Assembly: GCA_011390385.1 (NCBI GenBank)
Contig: JAABSN010000065.1
Coordinates: 1-17,534, forward strand
Direction of reading: 5' to 3'
DNA from: Thioalkalivibrio nitratireducens
GTDB taxonomy: Bacteria; Pseudomonadota; Gammaproteobacteria; Ectothiorhodospirales; Ectothiorhodospiraceae
DNA length: 17,534 nucleotides
This document shows, one piece after another, positions 1-11,325 of the stretch. Below the pieces are notes generated by a model, which was not told the DNA's origin, did no database searches, and was given only the letters and a program-made list of their open reading frames with translations. Position 1 is the stretch's first letter. Every line of letters begins with the position of its first letter. Both the position numbers and the translations under genes were made by a program.

Positions 1-2552
<2,552 letters not shown>

Positions 2553-2559
2553 TCTTTAT

Positions 2560-2588
2560 CCACGGATGAACACAGATGAACACGGATC
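2560..2588 (+). repeat. Left 29-bp inverted-repeat arm, 10-bp unit
   Basis: The arm reads CCAC, then GGATGAACAC, then AGATGAACAC, then GGATC: a 10-bp unit in tandem. It is the reverse complement of 2955-2983 except at two positions. It ends 7 bp before the carB start codon and lies 12 bp or so beyond the stop of the enclosed GxxExxY gene. Confidence 0.9.
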
Positions 2589-2600
2589 AAACCGACCGTC

Positions 2601-2967
2601 TCAAAGGACCCTGCGCCTGATTTCCAGCCGCGGCAAACCGAAATTGATCAACAAGCCGATCTTCATCCGTGCCGCCTTCAAATAGTTGAGCAACTGCGCC
2701 TCATGCTCGCCGAGCAGCCGAGAGACCGCCTTGATCTCCAGAATCCCTCGATCCTCAATCACGAAATCCGCAACGTAACGACCCACCTCCGTATCGCGAT
2801 ACATGACCGTCAGCGGCGTCTGGCGCGTGAATGAAATACGATTCGACTCCATCTCTACTGCCAGCGCACGTTCATAAACACCTTCCAGAAATCCGGCTCC
2901 GACTGTTGCTGACCGAATAGGCACAACCGATCACCGATTCCGTCAATGAATTCAGATCCGTGTTCAT
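2601..2967 (-). pseudogene. GxxExxY family protein, frameshifted near its N-terminus
   Basis: GxxExxY family, a group assigned to the PD-(D/E)XK nuclease fold with unproven function. An uninterrupted frame of 107 codons runs from a GTG at 2924 to 2601. It carries the family motif GFLEGVY, then VADFV (Asp) and ILEIKAV (E-x-K), the spacing of a PD-(D/E)XK active site, and ends with the family block LLINFG. The missing N-terminal helix is in another frame: from ATG at 2967 it reads [20 protein letters not shown], the typical family start. The frame breaks at about 2904 (net minus two or plus one base). The upstream ATG overlaps the carA stop as ATGA, so the intact ancestor was probably translationally coupled to carA. 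The gene is either decayed, or a sequencing error, or it restarts at the GTG. Confidence 0.75.
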
Positions 2968-2983
2968 CCGTGTTCATCTGTGG
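2955..2983 (-). repeat. Right 29-bp inverted-repeat arm, 10-bp unit
   Basis: Partner of 2560-2588 with 27 of 29 positions matching in inverted orientation. Read on the minus strand it contains two ATGA tetranucleotides 10 bp apart. The second provides both the carA stop (TGA, 2966-2964) and the natural start of the GxxExxY gene (ATG, 2967-2965). The last residues of CarA, about STDEHG, are therefore encoded by the repeat. Confidence 0.9.
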
Positions 2984-4121
2984 ACTCGTTTTTCGTTTTT
3001 TCGCTGCGCATCATGTCCACGAATCTTCCGAACAGCGCTCGCACGTCGTGCGGACCCGGGCTGGCTTCGGGGTGACCCTGGAAACCGAACGCCGGGGCCT
3101 CGGTCAGGCGGATGCCCTGCAGGCTGCCGTCGAACAGCGAGCGGTGGGTCGCGATCACGCCGTCGGGCAGGCTGTCCTCGTCGACGGCGAAGCCGTGATT
3201 CTGGCTGGTGATCATGACCTGGCCGGTTTCGAGATCCTGTACCGGGTGGTTGGCACCGTGATGCCCGAACTTCATCTTGATCGTCTTCGCGCCTGCGGCC
3301 AGTGCGAGCAGCTGGTGACCCAGGCAGATACCAAAGGTTGGCCGGCGCTCCTCGATCAGTCGGCGAATGGTCTGGATGGCGTAACCGCACGGTTCCGGAT
3401 CGCCGGGCCCGTTGGACAGCATGAACCCGTCGGGTGCGAGCGCCAGGGCCTCATCCAGCTCGAAATCCGCTGGAACGACCGTCACCCGGCAACCGGCGTC
3501 GAACAGCAGCCGGAGGATGTTGTACTTCGCGCCGAAGTCGTAGACCACGGCGTGAAGCCCATGATCCGGTCTCGATCCCGGCGCTTCGATTGCGGGCGAA
3601 GCCTGTTCCCATGTATAGGGCTCAGTGCACGAATTCGGCCGCGCGAGATCCCGCCCCACCATGGGTGGACAGGCGCGGGCCCTCGCAAGCGCTTCGGACG
3701 GATCGACTTCGTGGCCGGTCAGAATGCAGCCGTTCTGGGCACCGGTTTCGCGCAGGCGCGTCGTCAGGGCCCGGGTATCGATCTCGGAAACGGCCACCAC
3801 CCCCTGGGCCGCCAGCCACTCGGGCAGGTTCTGTCGGGCCCGCCAGGAACTCATGATGCGCGGACAGTCGCGCACGATCAGACCCGCCGCTCGGCCTCGG
3901 TCCGACTCCATGTCCTCGACATTGATCCCGGTGTTGCCAATATGCGGAAGCGTCAGCGTCACCAGCTGTCCGGCGTAGCTGGGGTCAGTCAGGATTTCCT
4001 GGTAGCCCGTCATGGCCGTGTTGAAAACGACCTCACCGACGGCCGCGCCCGGCGCACCGAAGCCGCTGCCGGAAAACAGCGTGCCGTCTTCCAGCGCCAG
4101 CACCGCGTTGAGTTCAGTCAA
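2964..4121 (-). CDS. carA: Carbamoyl-phosphate synthase small (glutaminase) subunit
   Basis: Glutamine amidotransferase subunit of carbamoyl-phosphate synthase. It hydrolyses glutamine and passes ammonia to CarB. The N-terminal CPSase small-chain domain ([10 protein letters not shown], then [12 protein letters not shown]) is followed by a class I glutaminase domain with the nucleophile Cys in FGICLGHQ (residue ~266) and the His/Glu pair in [11 protein letters not shown] (~350/352). I chose the TTG at 4121 because GGAGA lies five to six bases upstream. The resulting 385 residues are close to the usual ~382. Another in-frame TTG at 4154 would add 11 residues. The C-terminal tail (about [10 protein letters not shown]) is not family-like: it is encoded by the inverted repeat of the downstream cassette. 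dapB lies 93 bp upstream. A TACAAT hexamer at 4200-4205 could be a -10 element, but I see no good -35. Confidence 0.96.
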   Translation of the reverse strand: MTELNAVLALEDGTLFSGSGFGAPGAAVGEVVFNTAMTGYQEILTDPSYAGQLVTLTLPHIGNTGINVEDMESDRGRAAGLIVRDCPRIMSSWRARQNLPEWLAAQGVVAVSEIDTRALTTRLRETGAQNGCILTGHEVDPSEALARARACPPMVGRDLARPNSCTEPYTWEQASPAIEAPGSRPDHGLHAVVYDFGAKYNILRLLFDAGCRVTVVPADFELDEALALAPDGFMLSNGPGDPEPCGYAIQTIRRLIEERRPTFGICLGHQLLALAAGAKTIKMKFGHHGANHPVQDLETGQVMITSQNHGFAVDEDSLPDGVIATHRSLFDGSLQGIRLTEAPAFGFQGHPEASPGPHDVRALFGRFVDMMRSEKTKNESTDEHG

Positions 4122-4214
4122 GGCGCTCTCCAGGTCAGCGAAGCGAGGCTTCAACGGCCCGCTTTCCGAGGTCCGGGAATGTCCCGCACCCGGCCCCGGA
4201 TTGTAGAGTAAATG

Positions 4215-4958
4215 TCAGGTTCGGATGCCGTGCGCGCGGCGATCGTCCGCCAAGATGTCCTGCATCGAGTACAACCCGGCTGGCTGGTTCCGGAGCCAGC
4301 GCGCCGCATGCAACGCACCGCGCGCAAAGACCGAACGATCGGTGACCCTGTGACCCAGCTCCAGCGCCTCTCCGTCGCCCAGGAAAAACACCCGGTGCTC
4401 GCCGGCGACATCACCGCCGCGCATGACCTGGTAGCCGATCCCGTCGGGACAGCGCTCGCCGGCGCCGCGGATTGCAGCGTCGGCCCGATGCTGCCGACCG
4501 CTTGCCGATGCGGCCGCCTCTCCCAGTGCAAGTGCCGTCCCGGACGGCGCATCGACCTTCCAGCGATGGTGGATTTCGGAAACCTCGATATCAAAACTGC
4601 TCGGCAGACTCGACGCGGCCCGTGCGACCAGGCTCAGCAGCAGATTGATTCCGATCGAGAAGTTGGCGGCCCGGCAGATGGCAATGTCGGCGGCGGCGGT
4701 CTCGATTTCCGACTGCGCAGCCGCGTTCAGACCCGTCGTCCCGGTCACCAACGGAATGCCGTTCATGCGGGCGAATCGAAGTGCGCGCAGCATCGCCTCC
4801 GGACGCGAGAAATCGATGATGACATCGCCGGTCTGCGCGTCGGAGAAAAACGAATCACGCGCCGCATGCCCGGCGATGCCGAGCGCCGGGTCCGCATCGA
4901 CCAGGCGCTGAACTTCACGTCCGATGCGACCGCCGGCACCACTGAGAAGGATATTCAC
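4215..4958 (-). CDS. dapB: 4-hydroxy-tetrahydrodipicolinate reductase
   Basis: NAD(P)H-dependent reductase of the diaminopimelate/lysine pathway, needed for peptidoglycan precursors. It has 247 residues, shorter than the E. coli enzyme (~273). The N-terminal Rossmann glycine motif is GAGGRIG at residues 7-13. The catalytic signature EIHHRWKVDAPSGTA, with His130, His131 and Lys134, lies at about 129-142, and the C-terminus ends in the family block GLYSMQDIL. The start is ATG at 4958, directly before MNILLSGAG. Its place between dnaJ and carA is common in gammaproteobacteria. A GC-rich hairpin sits between dnaJ and dapB, so dapB may be read partly from the chaperone transcript. Confidence 0.95.
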   Translation of the reverse strand: MNILLSGAGGRIGREVQRLVDADPALGIAGHAARDSFFSDAQTGDVIIDFSRPEAMLRALRFARMNGIPLVTGTTGLNAAAQSEIETAAADIAICRAANFSIGINLLLSLVARAASSLPSSFDIEVSEIHHRWKVDAPSGTALALGEAAASASGRQHRADAAIRGAGERCPDGIGYQVMRGGDVAGEHRVFFLGDGEALELGHRVTDRSVFARGALHAARWLRNQPAGLYSMQDILADDRRAHGIRT

Positions 4959-5010
4959 GACCGACCCCCGGACCTGGATCCGAACCTTTTCCGGTGTTCA
5001 GGATAGCGCC

Positions 5011-5028
5011 GCGCGCTCTTCAGCGCGC
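5011..5028 (-). other. GC-rich hairpin between dnaJ and dapB
   Basis: A perfect 7-bp stem (GCGCGCT / AGCGCGC) with a four-base loop in the 98-bp dnaJ-dapB gap. No U-tract follows in the direction of transcription, so it is not a convincing intrinsic terminator. It could be a processing or mRNA-stability element separating chaperone from biosynthetic messages. Confidence 0.4.
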
Positions 5029-5056
5029 AGCGTGCGGATCGTTCTTCAGAAACGTC

Positions 5057-6193
<1,137 letters not shown>

Positions 6194-6225
6194 GCGGTTC
6201 CAATCTCGATCGGTCGGTGTTCAAC

Positions 6226-6257
6226 GCAAACTGCCGCCCGGACGGCGGCAGATTTGC
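6226..6257 (-). other. Strong hairpin in the dnaK-dnaJ gap
   Basis: Inverted repeat GCAAA-CTGCCGCC with GGCGGCAG-(A)-TTTGC: 13 paired bases with one bulged A and a five-base loop, in the 91-bp dnaK-dnaJ spacer. No U-run follows on the transcribed strand, so I read it as an attenuating, processing or mRNA-protecting structure rather than a true terminator. It would fit making more DnaK than DnaJ. Confidence 0.6.
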
Positions 6258-6284
6258 GGATTTCAAACAGTCGGCGAGGCCCGA

Positions 6285-8213
6285 TCACTTCTTGTCGTCA
6301 TCGACCTCGGTGAACTCGGCATCGACGACGTCGTCGGCCGAATCTTCACTGCGGGCATCCGAATCACCTGAAGCTTCATCCGATGAGGACTCGCTTTCGG
6401 CCCTGGCTGCCGCCTCGTACAGCGCCGTCGATGCCTGCTGGAGTTCGTTGACCGCCGACTCGATGGCCTCCTTGTCCTCGCCCTTGATGGCCTCTTCGAC
6501 CTTGTCGATCGCATCCGAGACCGGCTTGCGAGTGGCTTCGTCGAGCTTCTCTTCGTGCTCCTTGAGCATCGAGCGGGTCGAGTGCGCCAGCGCCTCGGCG
6601 TTGTTGCGGGTCGTGACCAGTTCCTGGAAGCGCTTGTCTTCCTCGCGATGGGCCTCGGCATCGGCCACCATCTTCTCGATCTCCTCGTCCGAAAGTCCCG
6701 ATCCAGCCTTGATTTCGATGCGCTGTTCCTTGCCGGTTTCCTTGTCCTTGGCCGAGACGTGCAGGATCCCGTTGGCATCGATATCGAACGCCACCTCGAT
6801 CTGCGGCATGCCGCGCGGCTTGGCCGGAATTCCGGCCAGGTCGAACCTCGCCAGCGACTTGTTGGCTGCCGCCTGCTCGCGCTCACCCTGCAGCACGTGG
6901 ACCGTGACCGCGCTCTGGTTGTCCTCGGCCGTCGAGAAAATCTGTGAGGCCTTGGTCGGGATGGTCGTGTTCTTTTCAATCAGCTTGGTGAACACGCCGC
7001 CCAGCGTCTCGATGCCAAGCGACAGTGGCGTGACGTCGAGCAGCAACACGTCCTTGACGTCGCCCTGCAACACGCCGCCCTGGATCGCGGCGCCGACTGC
7101 AACCGCCTCGTCCGGGTTGACGTCCTTGCGCGGCTCGCGGCCGAAGAAGTCCTGCACGGCCTTCTGCACCATCGGCATGCGGGTCTGGCCGCCGACCAGA
7201 ATGACCTCGTTGATGTCCCCGATCTTCAGCCCGGCGTCGTTCAGCGCAACCCGGCACGGCTCGATCGAACGCTTGACCAGGTCTTCGACCAGCGATTCGA
7301 GCTTGGCCCGCGTGACCTTGATGTTCAGGTGTTTCGGACCGGACTGGTCGGCCGTGATGTACGGCAGGTTGACCTCGGTCTGCTGCGACGAGGACAACTC
7401 GATCTTGGCCCGCTCGGCCGCCTCGCGCAGCCGCTGCAGGGCCAGCGGATCCTTCTTCAGATCCACGCCCTGATCCTTCTTGAACTCGGCGATCAGGTAG
7501 TCCTGCAGGCGATTGTCGAAATCTTCGCCGCCGAGGAAGGTATCCCCGTTCGTGGCCAGCACCTCGAACTGCTTTTCACCGTCCACGTCGGCGATCTCGA
7601 TGATCGATACGTCGAACGTGCCGCCGCCGAGGTCGTAGACCGCGATCTTCCGGTCCGCACCCTTCTTGTCGAGACCGTACGCCAGTGCCGCGGCGGTCGG
7701 CTCATTGATGATCCGACGCACGTTCAGGCCGGCGATCTTTCCGGCATCCTTCGTCGCCTGGCGCTGCGAGTCGTTGAAATAAGCCGGTACCGTGATTACG
7801 GCCTCGGTGACTTCCGAACCGAGAAAATCCTCGGCCGTCTTCTTCATCTTCATCAATACGCGCGCGGAAATCTCCGGCGGCGCGATCTTCTTGCCGTCGA
7901 CCTCGACCCACGCGTCGCCGTTATCGGCCTCGACGATCTTGTAGCCGACCAGGTCCTTGTCCTTCTGGACGACCTTCTCGGCATACTTCCGCCCGATCAG
8001 GCGCTTGACCGCGTACAGCGTGCGCTGCGGATTGGTCACCGCCTGGCGCTTGGCCGGCTGCCCGACCAGCACCTCGTCGTCGTTCGTGAACGCGACGATC
8101 GAAGGCGTTGTGCGGTCGCCCTCTGCATTCTCGATCACGCGCGTCTTGCCGTCTTCCATGACAGCCACACACGAGTTCGTCGTACCCAGGTCGATCCCGA
8201 TGATCTTGCTCAT
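6285..8213 (-). CDS. dnaK: Chaperone DnaK (Hsp70)
   Basis: ATP-dependent Hsp70 chaperone. It has 642 residues (E. coli 638). The N-terminal nucleotide-binding domain starts [18 protein letters not shown], with a second phosphate loop at [13 protein letters not shown]. The linker [16 protein letters not shown] leads into the substrate-binding domain, followed by the helical lid and an acidic C-terminus ending DDDKK. I chose ATG at 8213 because the family begins exactly there. The frame is open a further 23 codons upstream, but that part resembles nothing. grpE is 143 bp upstream, with a sigma-32-type promoter in that gap, so dnaK can be induced independently of grpE. Confidence 0.98.
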   Translation of the reverse strand: MSKIIGIDLGTTNSCVAVMEDGKTRVIENAEGDRTTPSIVAFTNDDEVLVGQPAKRQAVTNPQRTLYAVKRLIGRKYAEKVVQKDKDLVGYKIVEADNGDAWVEVDGKKIAPPEISARVLMKMKKTAEDFLGSEVTEAVITVPAYFNDSQRQATKDAGKIAGLNVRRIINEPTAAALAYGLDKKGADRKIAVYDLGGGTFDVSIIEIADVDGEKQFEVLATNGDTFLGGEDFDNRLQDYLIAEFKKDQGVDLKKDPLALQRLREAAERAKIELSSSQQTEVNLPYITADQSGPKHLNIKVTRAKLESLVEDLVKRSIEPCRVALNDAGLKIGDINEVILVGGQTRMPMVQKAVQDFFGREPRKDVNPDEAVAVGAAIQGGVLQGDVKDVLLLDVTPLSLGIETLGGVFTKLIEKNTTIPTKASQIFSTAEDNQSAVTVHVLQGEREQAAANKSLARFDLAGIPAKPRGMPQIEVAFDIDANGILHVSAKDKETGKEQRIEIKAGSGLSDEEIEKMVADAEAHREEDKRFQELVTTRNNAEALAHSTRSMLKEHEEKLDEATRKPVSDAIDKVEEAIKGEDKEAIESAVNELQQASTALYEAAARAESESSSDEASGDSDARSEDSADDVVDAEFTEVDDDKK

Positions 8214-8249
8214 AACATCCGTCCCGTATCTTGAAATTCTGACGTCGAA

Positions 8250-8264
8250 GCGGGCCTGGCCCGC
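8250..8264 (-). other. Small hairpin in the grpE-dnaK gap
   Basis: Perfect 6-bp stem GCGGGC / GCCCGC around a three-base loop. It lies downstream of the sigma-32-type promoter at 8280-8308 and so in the presumed dnaK leader RNA. There is no U-tract. Its role is unknown. Confidence 0.3.
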
Positions 8265-8279
8265 GCTACCTGCCGTGAT

Positions 8280-8308
8280 CAATGGGGCTGCACGGCCCGC
8301 TTTTCAAA
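8280..8308 (-). promoter_or_regulatory. Sigma-32 (RpoH) type promoter upstream of dnaK
   Basis: Read on the minus strand: TTTGAAA at 8308-8302, a 14-base spacer, then CCCCATTG at 8287-8280. The sigma-32 consensus is CTTGAAA and CCCCATnT with 11-16 bases between. Only one or two positions differ. It lies about 70 bp upstream of the dnaK start, in the grpE-dnaK gap, and would add heat-shock expression of dnaK and dnaJ beyond that from the grpE promoter. Confidence 0.65.
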
Positions 8309-8356
8309 TCTTCGCCCGCATTCCGAACCGCAGGTCTTTTCGAGCCCGAGCCATCG

Positions 8357-8959
8357 CTATTTGGCGACGACGACCCGTGCCGGCCGAATCAGGCGCTCAT
8401 TCAGCCTGTAGCCCTTCTGCAACACCTCGGCCACCGTATCCACGTCCTGCCCTTCGGCCGGTCGCATGGTCATCGCTTCGTGCCAGGTCGGATCGAATCG
8501 CTCACCGACGGGATCAATGGCCTCCAGCCCGTGGCCGGTCAGCACTTTCAGCAACTGCCTGCGGGTCAATTCCATCCCTTCGTTGGCTGCCTCGACGTCC
8601 GCGACGGCCGTGCCCAGCGCCTGATCGAGCGTATCGAGCACCGGAATCAGATCGCGGAGCAGCGAATCCAGCGCGAACCGGCGCGCCTTGGACATTTCCC
8701 GCTCCATGCGCTTTTCCCGGTTGTCCATGTCGGCCCTCAGCCTGAGCAGCGCATCCTTCAATCGGGTCGCTTCGGACTCACCGCTGTCGCCGTCGTGGAG
8801 CTCGGCCCCGCTGCCGGCTGCTGCCGCTTCGGCGGCGATCTCGGCCGATCCGGCGCTGGCCGCGTCGTCGTAGGCCTGACTTGCATGCCGCGTAGAAGAA
8901 CGACTTTCCGGCGGATGGTCGGCTTCGTGTTCGCTTTCCGGTGGTTGCTGCTGGCTCAA
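8357..8959 (-). CDS. grpE: Nucleotide exchange factor GrpE
   Basis: Exchange factor that releases ADP from DnaK. It has 200 residues (E. coli ~197). A low-complexity acidic/Ala-rich N-terminus (1-~55) is followed by the long dimerisation helix (ALLRLRADMDNREKRMEREM). The compact C-terminal beta domain ends in the family signature VLQKGYRLNERLIRPARVVVAK. The start codon is TTG at 8959. AGGAGGAAT just upstream is a near-perfect ribosome site and settles the choice. The gene is first in the minus-strand chaperone block, divergent from recN, and preceded by a near-consensus sigma-32 promoter. Confidence 0.96.
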   Translation of the reverse strand: MSQQQPPESEHEADHPPESRSSTRHASQAYDDAASAGSAEIAAEAAAAGSGAELHDGDSGESEATRLKDALLRLRADMDNREKRMEREMSKARRFALDSLLRDLIPVLDTLDQALGTAVADVEAANEGMELTRRQLLKVLTGHGLEAIDPVGERFDPTWHEAMTMRPAEGQDVDTVAEVLQKGYRLNERLIRPARVVVAK

Positions 8960-9024
8960 CGCTATTCCTCCTGCATCCGAATCATCGAGGGGCGAACGCA
9001 GCGCCGCCTCGCCTCACCCGCGCT

Positions 9025-9052
9025 ACATGGGGCCCGGAGTGCCGCTTTGCAA
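9025..9052 (-). promoter_or_regulatory. grpE: Sigma-32 (RpoH) promoter for grpE
   Basis: On the minus strand: TTGCAAA at 9052-9046, a 13-base spacer, and CCCCATGT at 9032-9025. The -10 element matches the sigma-32 consensus CCCCATnT in full, and the -35 differs from CTTGAAA at about two positions. It lies 66 bp upstream of the grpE start codon. The same DNA carries the likely recN -10 element on the other strand. Confidence 0.75.
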
Positions 9053-9056
9053 CCGA

Positions 9057-9062
9057 TACAAT
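9057..9062 (+). promoter_or_regulatory. recN: Possible -10 element for recN
   Basis: TACAAT (5 of 6 to consensus) lies 33 bp before the recN ATG. It is only a few bases from the grpE sigma-32 -35 on the opposite strand, so the two divergent promoters must overlap. I see no good -35 and no classical CTG-N10-CAG LexA box here. Confidence 0.35.
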
Positions 9063-9095
9063 AGTGGCGCCGTCTGTGATCCCGGATTCCCCTGC

Positions 9096-10766
9096 ATGCT
9101 GCGCTCGCTGGCCGTACGTGATTTCACGATCATCGATGACCTCGAACTCGAGTTCGGCCCGGGCTTCGGTGCCATCACCGGAGAAACCGGGGCCGGAAAA
9201 TCCATTCTGATCGACGCGCTTGCCCAGCTCCTTGGCGATCGCGGCGACTCGTCTCTGGTGGCTCAGGGACGCAAGCGCGCCGACCTCACCGCGACCTTCG
9301 AGCTGGACGCGGCGCACCCCGCCCGGGAATGGCTGCGCGCGCAGGAGATCGAAGACGAGCCGAGCCTGCTGCTGCGGAGACGGATCCCGGCCGACGGCTC
9401 TTCGCGTGCCTGGATCAACGGCCAGCCGGTCGCCATTGCGCAACTTCGCGAGCTCGGCAACCTGCTGGTCGAGATTCACGGACAACATCAGCATCAGCGG
9501 CTGGCACGCGCATCCGCCCAGCGGGCGCTTCTCGACCGTCATGGCGACCCCGGAATCGTGGATAGCGTCCGTACCGCGGCCGGGCGCCATGCCCGGCTTG
9601 CCGACGAACTATCAGCGCTGGAAACGCACGCGGGAAACCCGTCGGAACTCGAGCTGATCCGGTTTCAGCTCGACGAACTGCGGAAACTGGGACTGAGCGC
9701 AGGGGAATTCGAATCGCTCGAGCAGGAGCAACAACGTCTGGGGTCCGTCGATGAGTTGAAGCTGGCCATCGAACAAGCCCTCGAATCCCTTGAGGGTGAA
9801 TCCGGCGCGGCGGCATCCAGCGTGCAGAGCGCATCACGCCAGCTCTCGAGGATGACCGGGCGCGAACCCGCCCTGTCGGATGGACTGGAGATGCTGACCA
9901 CCGCCGCCGCGCATATCGAGGAAACCGCCCGCCTGCTCAAGCGACTGACCGACGGCCTCGAACCCGACCCCGAACGCCTGAGCCGGGTCGAAGAGCGACT
10001 CGCCCGGTCCCTGGACCTCGCGCGGAAACACCGAATCCAGCCCACCGATCTATGGTCGCTGACGAACGACCTCGAACGGAAGCTGCAGGATGGCGATCAA
10101 TACGAAGCCCGAAGGTCCGATCTCACCGATGCGATGCTCGCGGCAGAGCAACACTGGCGCGAACAGGCGAAACACCTGAGTCGGCAGCGAAGCGAGGTCG
10201 CCCGGCAACTTGCTCGGGATGCCGAAAAGGCCATGGCCGAGTTGGGGATGACCGGTGCGCGCACCGAGATCGTGGTCGAGCACGACGCGAAGGCGGATGT
10301 CAGCCCGCACGGAGCCGATCGAGTCGAGACGCTGTTTTCGGCCAACGCCGGCCAGTCACTGCGGCCTTTGAGCCGGGTCGCCTCGGGCGGCGAACTTTCA
10401 CGTTTCAGCCTGGCGCTGATCATTGCCGGGGCCGAGGATGCCGGCGACCGGGTCAGAATCTTCGACGAGATCGACGCCGGGGTCGGCGGCGAGACCGCGC
10501 ACTCGGTCGGTCGCTTCCTCAGGCAGGCCGCGTCGGGCGGACAGGCCCTGTGCGTCACGCATCTCGCACAGGTCGCAGCCGCCGCGGAACGACAGTGGCG
10601 TGTTCACAAGCTTCAGAAGGACGGATCAACGTCGGTGACGATCGAAAGTCTCGATCGCGAAGCGCGCATCGTCGAACTGGCACGCATGCTGGGGTCATCC
10701 ACGGGCAAGACGAGCCGGGATCACGCCGCGGCTCTGCTCGAGAGCGATTGTTCCGACGAGCCCTGA
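9096..10766 (+). CDS. recN: DNA repair protein RecN
   Basis: SMC-like ATPase of recombinational double-strand break repair. It has 556 residues (E. coli 553). The Walker A loop GETGAGKS is at residues 29-36. Central coiled-coil stretches rich in Glu/Arg/Leu follow, then the ABC signature ASGGELSR, Walker B RVRIFDEIDAGVGG and the switch segment VTHLAQVAA. I chose ATG at 9096 because the family begins MLRSLAVRDF. An in-frame ATG at 9027 would add 23 unrelated residues and would start inside the grpE promoter. It is divergent from grpE and convergent with fur. Confidence 0.97.
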   Translation: MLRSLAVRDFTIIDDLELEFGPGFGAITGETGAGKSILIDALAQLLGDRGDSSLVAQGRKRADLTATFELDAAHPAREWLRAQEIEDEPSLLLRRRIPADGSSRAWINGQPVAIAQLRELGNLLVEIHGQHQHQRLARASAQRALLDRHGDPGIVDSVRTAAGRHARLADELSALETHAGNPSELELIRFQLDELRKLGLSAGEFESLEQEQQRLGSVDELKLAIEQALESLEGESGAAASSVQSASRQLSRMTGREPALSDGLEMLTTAAAHIEETARLLKRLTDGLEPDPERLSRVEERLARSLDLARKHRIQPTDLWSLTNDLERKLQDGDQYEARRSDLTDAMLAAEQHWREQAKHLSRQRSEVARQLARDAEKAMAELGMTGARTEIVVEHDAKADVSPHGADRVETLFSANAGQSLRPLSRVASGGELSRFSLALIIAGAEDAGDRVRIFDEIDAGVGGETAHSVGRFLRQAASGGQALCVTHLAQVAAAAERQWRVHKLQKDGSTSVTIESLDREARIVELARMLGSSTGKTSRDHAAALLESDCSDEP

Positions 10767-10792
10767 GGCCCCGGGTTCCGGCGGGCTTGTAG

Positions 10793-10818
10793 CGCAGCAG
10801 GCAAGGCGCTGCGTTGCC
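10793..10818. terminator. Possible bidirectional hairpin between convergent recN and fur
   Basis: The 53-bp recN-fur gap contains overlapping inverted repeats: CGCAGC (10793-10798) with GCTGCG (10808-10813), and alternatively GGCAA (10800-10804) with TTGCC (10814-10818). There is no U-tract in either direction, so support as a terminator is weak. Confidence 0.25.
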
Positions 10819-10819
10819 G

Positions 10820-11251
10820 CTACTTCCCGTCCTTGCGCTTGCGCACGTACAGCACCATGGAGTGATCCACGATCTCGTACCCGTGGCGCTCGGCAATCGC
10901 TTCCTGCAGCGCCTCGATCTCCTCGTCCATGAACTCCATCACTTCGCCGGACTCGACATCGACCATGTGATCGTGATGATCTCCCTGGTCCAGTTCGTAG
11001 CAGGCCTGCGGCGGGCGCCCGGAACCGTCGTCGAACATGTGCTTGCGCACGAGTCCCGCCGACTCGAACTGGTTGAGCACCCGATAGACCGTCGCGAGTC
11101 CGATGTCCTCGCCCTGATCGATCAGCAGCCGGTGAACGTCATCTGCCGTCACGTGCTTCTGCTCGGCGCCGTCAAGCAACTGCAGGATGCGCAGGCGCGG
11201 CAGCGTGACCTTCAGGCCGGCACGGCGCAACTCCTTGGTTTCTTCAGACAT
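10820..11251 (-). CDS. fur: Ferric uptake regulator Fur
   Basis: Iron-responsive dimeric repressor. It has 143 residues. The N-terminal winged helix includes LRRAGLKVTLPRLRILQLL and the recognition segment GLATVYRVLNQFESAGLV. The metal-binding and dimerisation domain has HHDH at 92-95 and ends VDHSMVLYVRKRK. Two points are unusual. The CxxC that binds structural zinc in E. coli Fur after HHDH is absent (Asp98 and Ser101 here), leaving a single Cys at 84. A short Gly/Pro-rich insertion (DDGSGRPPQ) precedes the ACYELD strand. The start is ATG at 11251. The gene is divergent from bamE. A possible sigma-70 promoter (TTGCGG, 17 bases, GATACT) lies on the minus strand upstream. Confidence 0.96.
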   Translation of the reverse strand: MSEETKELRRAGLKVTLPRLRILQLLDGAEQKHVTADDVHRLLIDQGEDIGLATVYRVLNQFESAGLVRKHMFDDGSGRPPQACYELDQGDHHDHMVDVESGEVMEFMDEEIEALQEAIAERHGYEIVDHSMVLYVRKRKDGK

Positions 11252-11325
11252 GATGCGTAAGCCCCGATCGCGGTCGACGCTATAGTATCATCCTGCAGCC
11301 CGCTTTCCGCAATCTACCGATCTGA

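Larger units (their letters stand above)
2560..2983 (-). mobile_element. Inverted-repeat cassette carrying a GxxExxY gene, inserted between carA and carB
   Basis: A 424-bp unit bounded by two 29-bp inverted repeats (2560-2588 and 2955-2983) that differ at only two positions. It holds one gene, a GxxExxY-family putative nuclease, in the same orientation as carAB. In the relatives I know, carA and carB are nearly contiguous, so this unit looks inserted. The carA stop codon lies inside the right arm, and the left arm ends 7 bp before the carB start codon. I see no target-site duplication in the immediate flanks. There is no transposase. Calling it mobile is inference, supported by the second cassette of like design at 14738-15165. 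Confidence 0.6.

Noticed and set aside
2946..4211. 421-codon plus-strand ORF antisense to carA
   Set aside because: It mirrors carA in a high-GC frame. The translation has no recognisable domain, whereas the minus strand encodes complete CarA motifs.
6217..7473. 418-codon Ser-rich plus-strand ORF antisense to dnaK
   Set aside because: Low-complexity shadow of the dnaK lid and substrate-binding region; no ribosome site and no family resemblance.
7329..8234. 301-codon plus-strand ORF antisense to dnaK
   Set aside because: Shadow of the conserved DnaK ATPase domain; rich in repeated Leu/Val/Asp/Arg with no motif.
9027..9095. Earlier ATG for recN giving 23 more residues
   Set aside because: The extra residues are not family-like, and the codon lies inside the grpE promoter and upstream of the likely recN -10.
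9057..9098. LexA/SOS box for recN
   Set aside because: I looked for CTG-N10-CAG upstream of recN and found none; a divergent lineage-specific LexA motif cannot be judged by eye.
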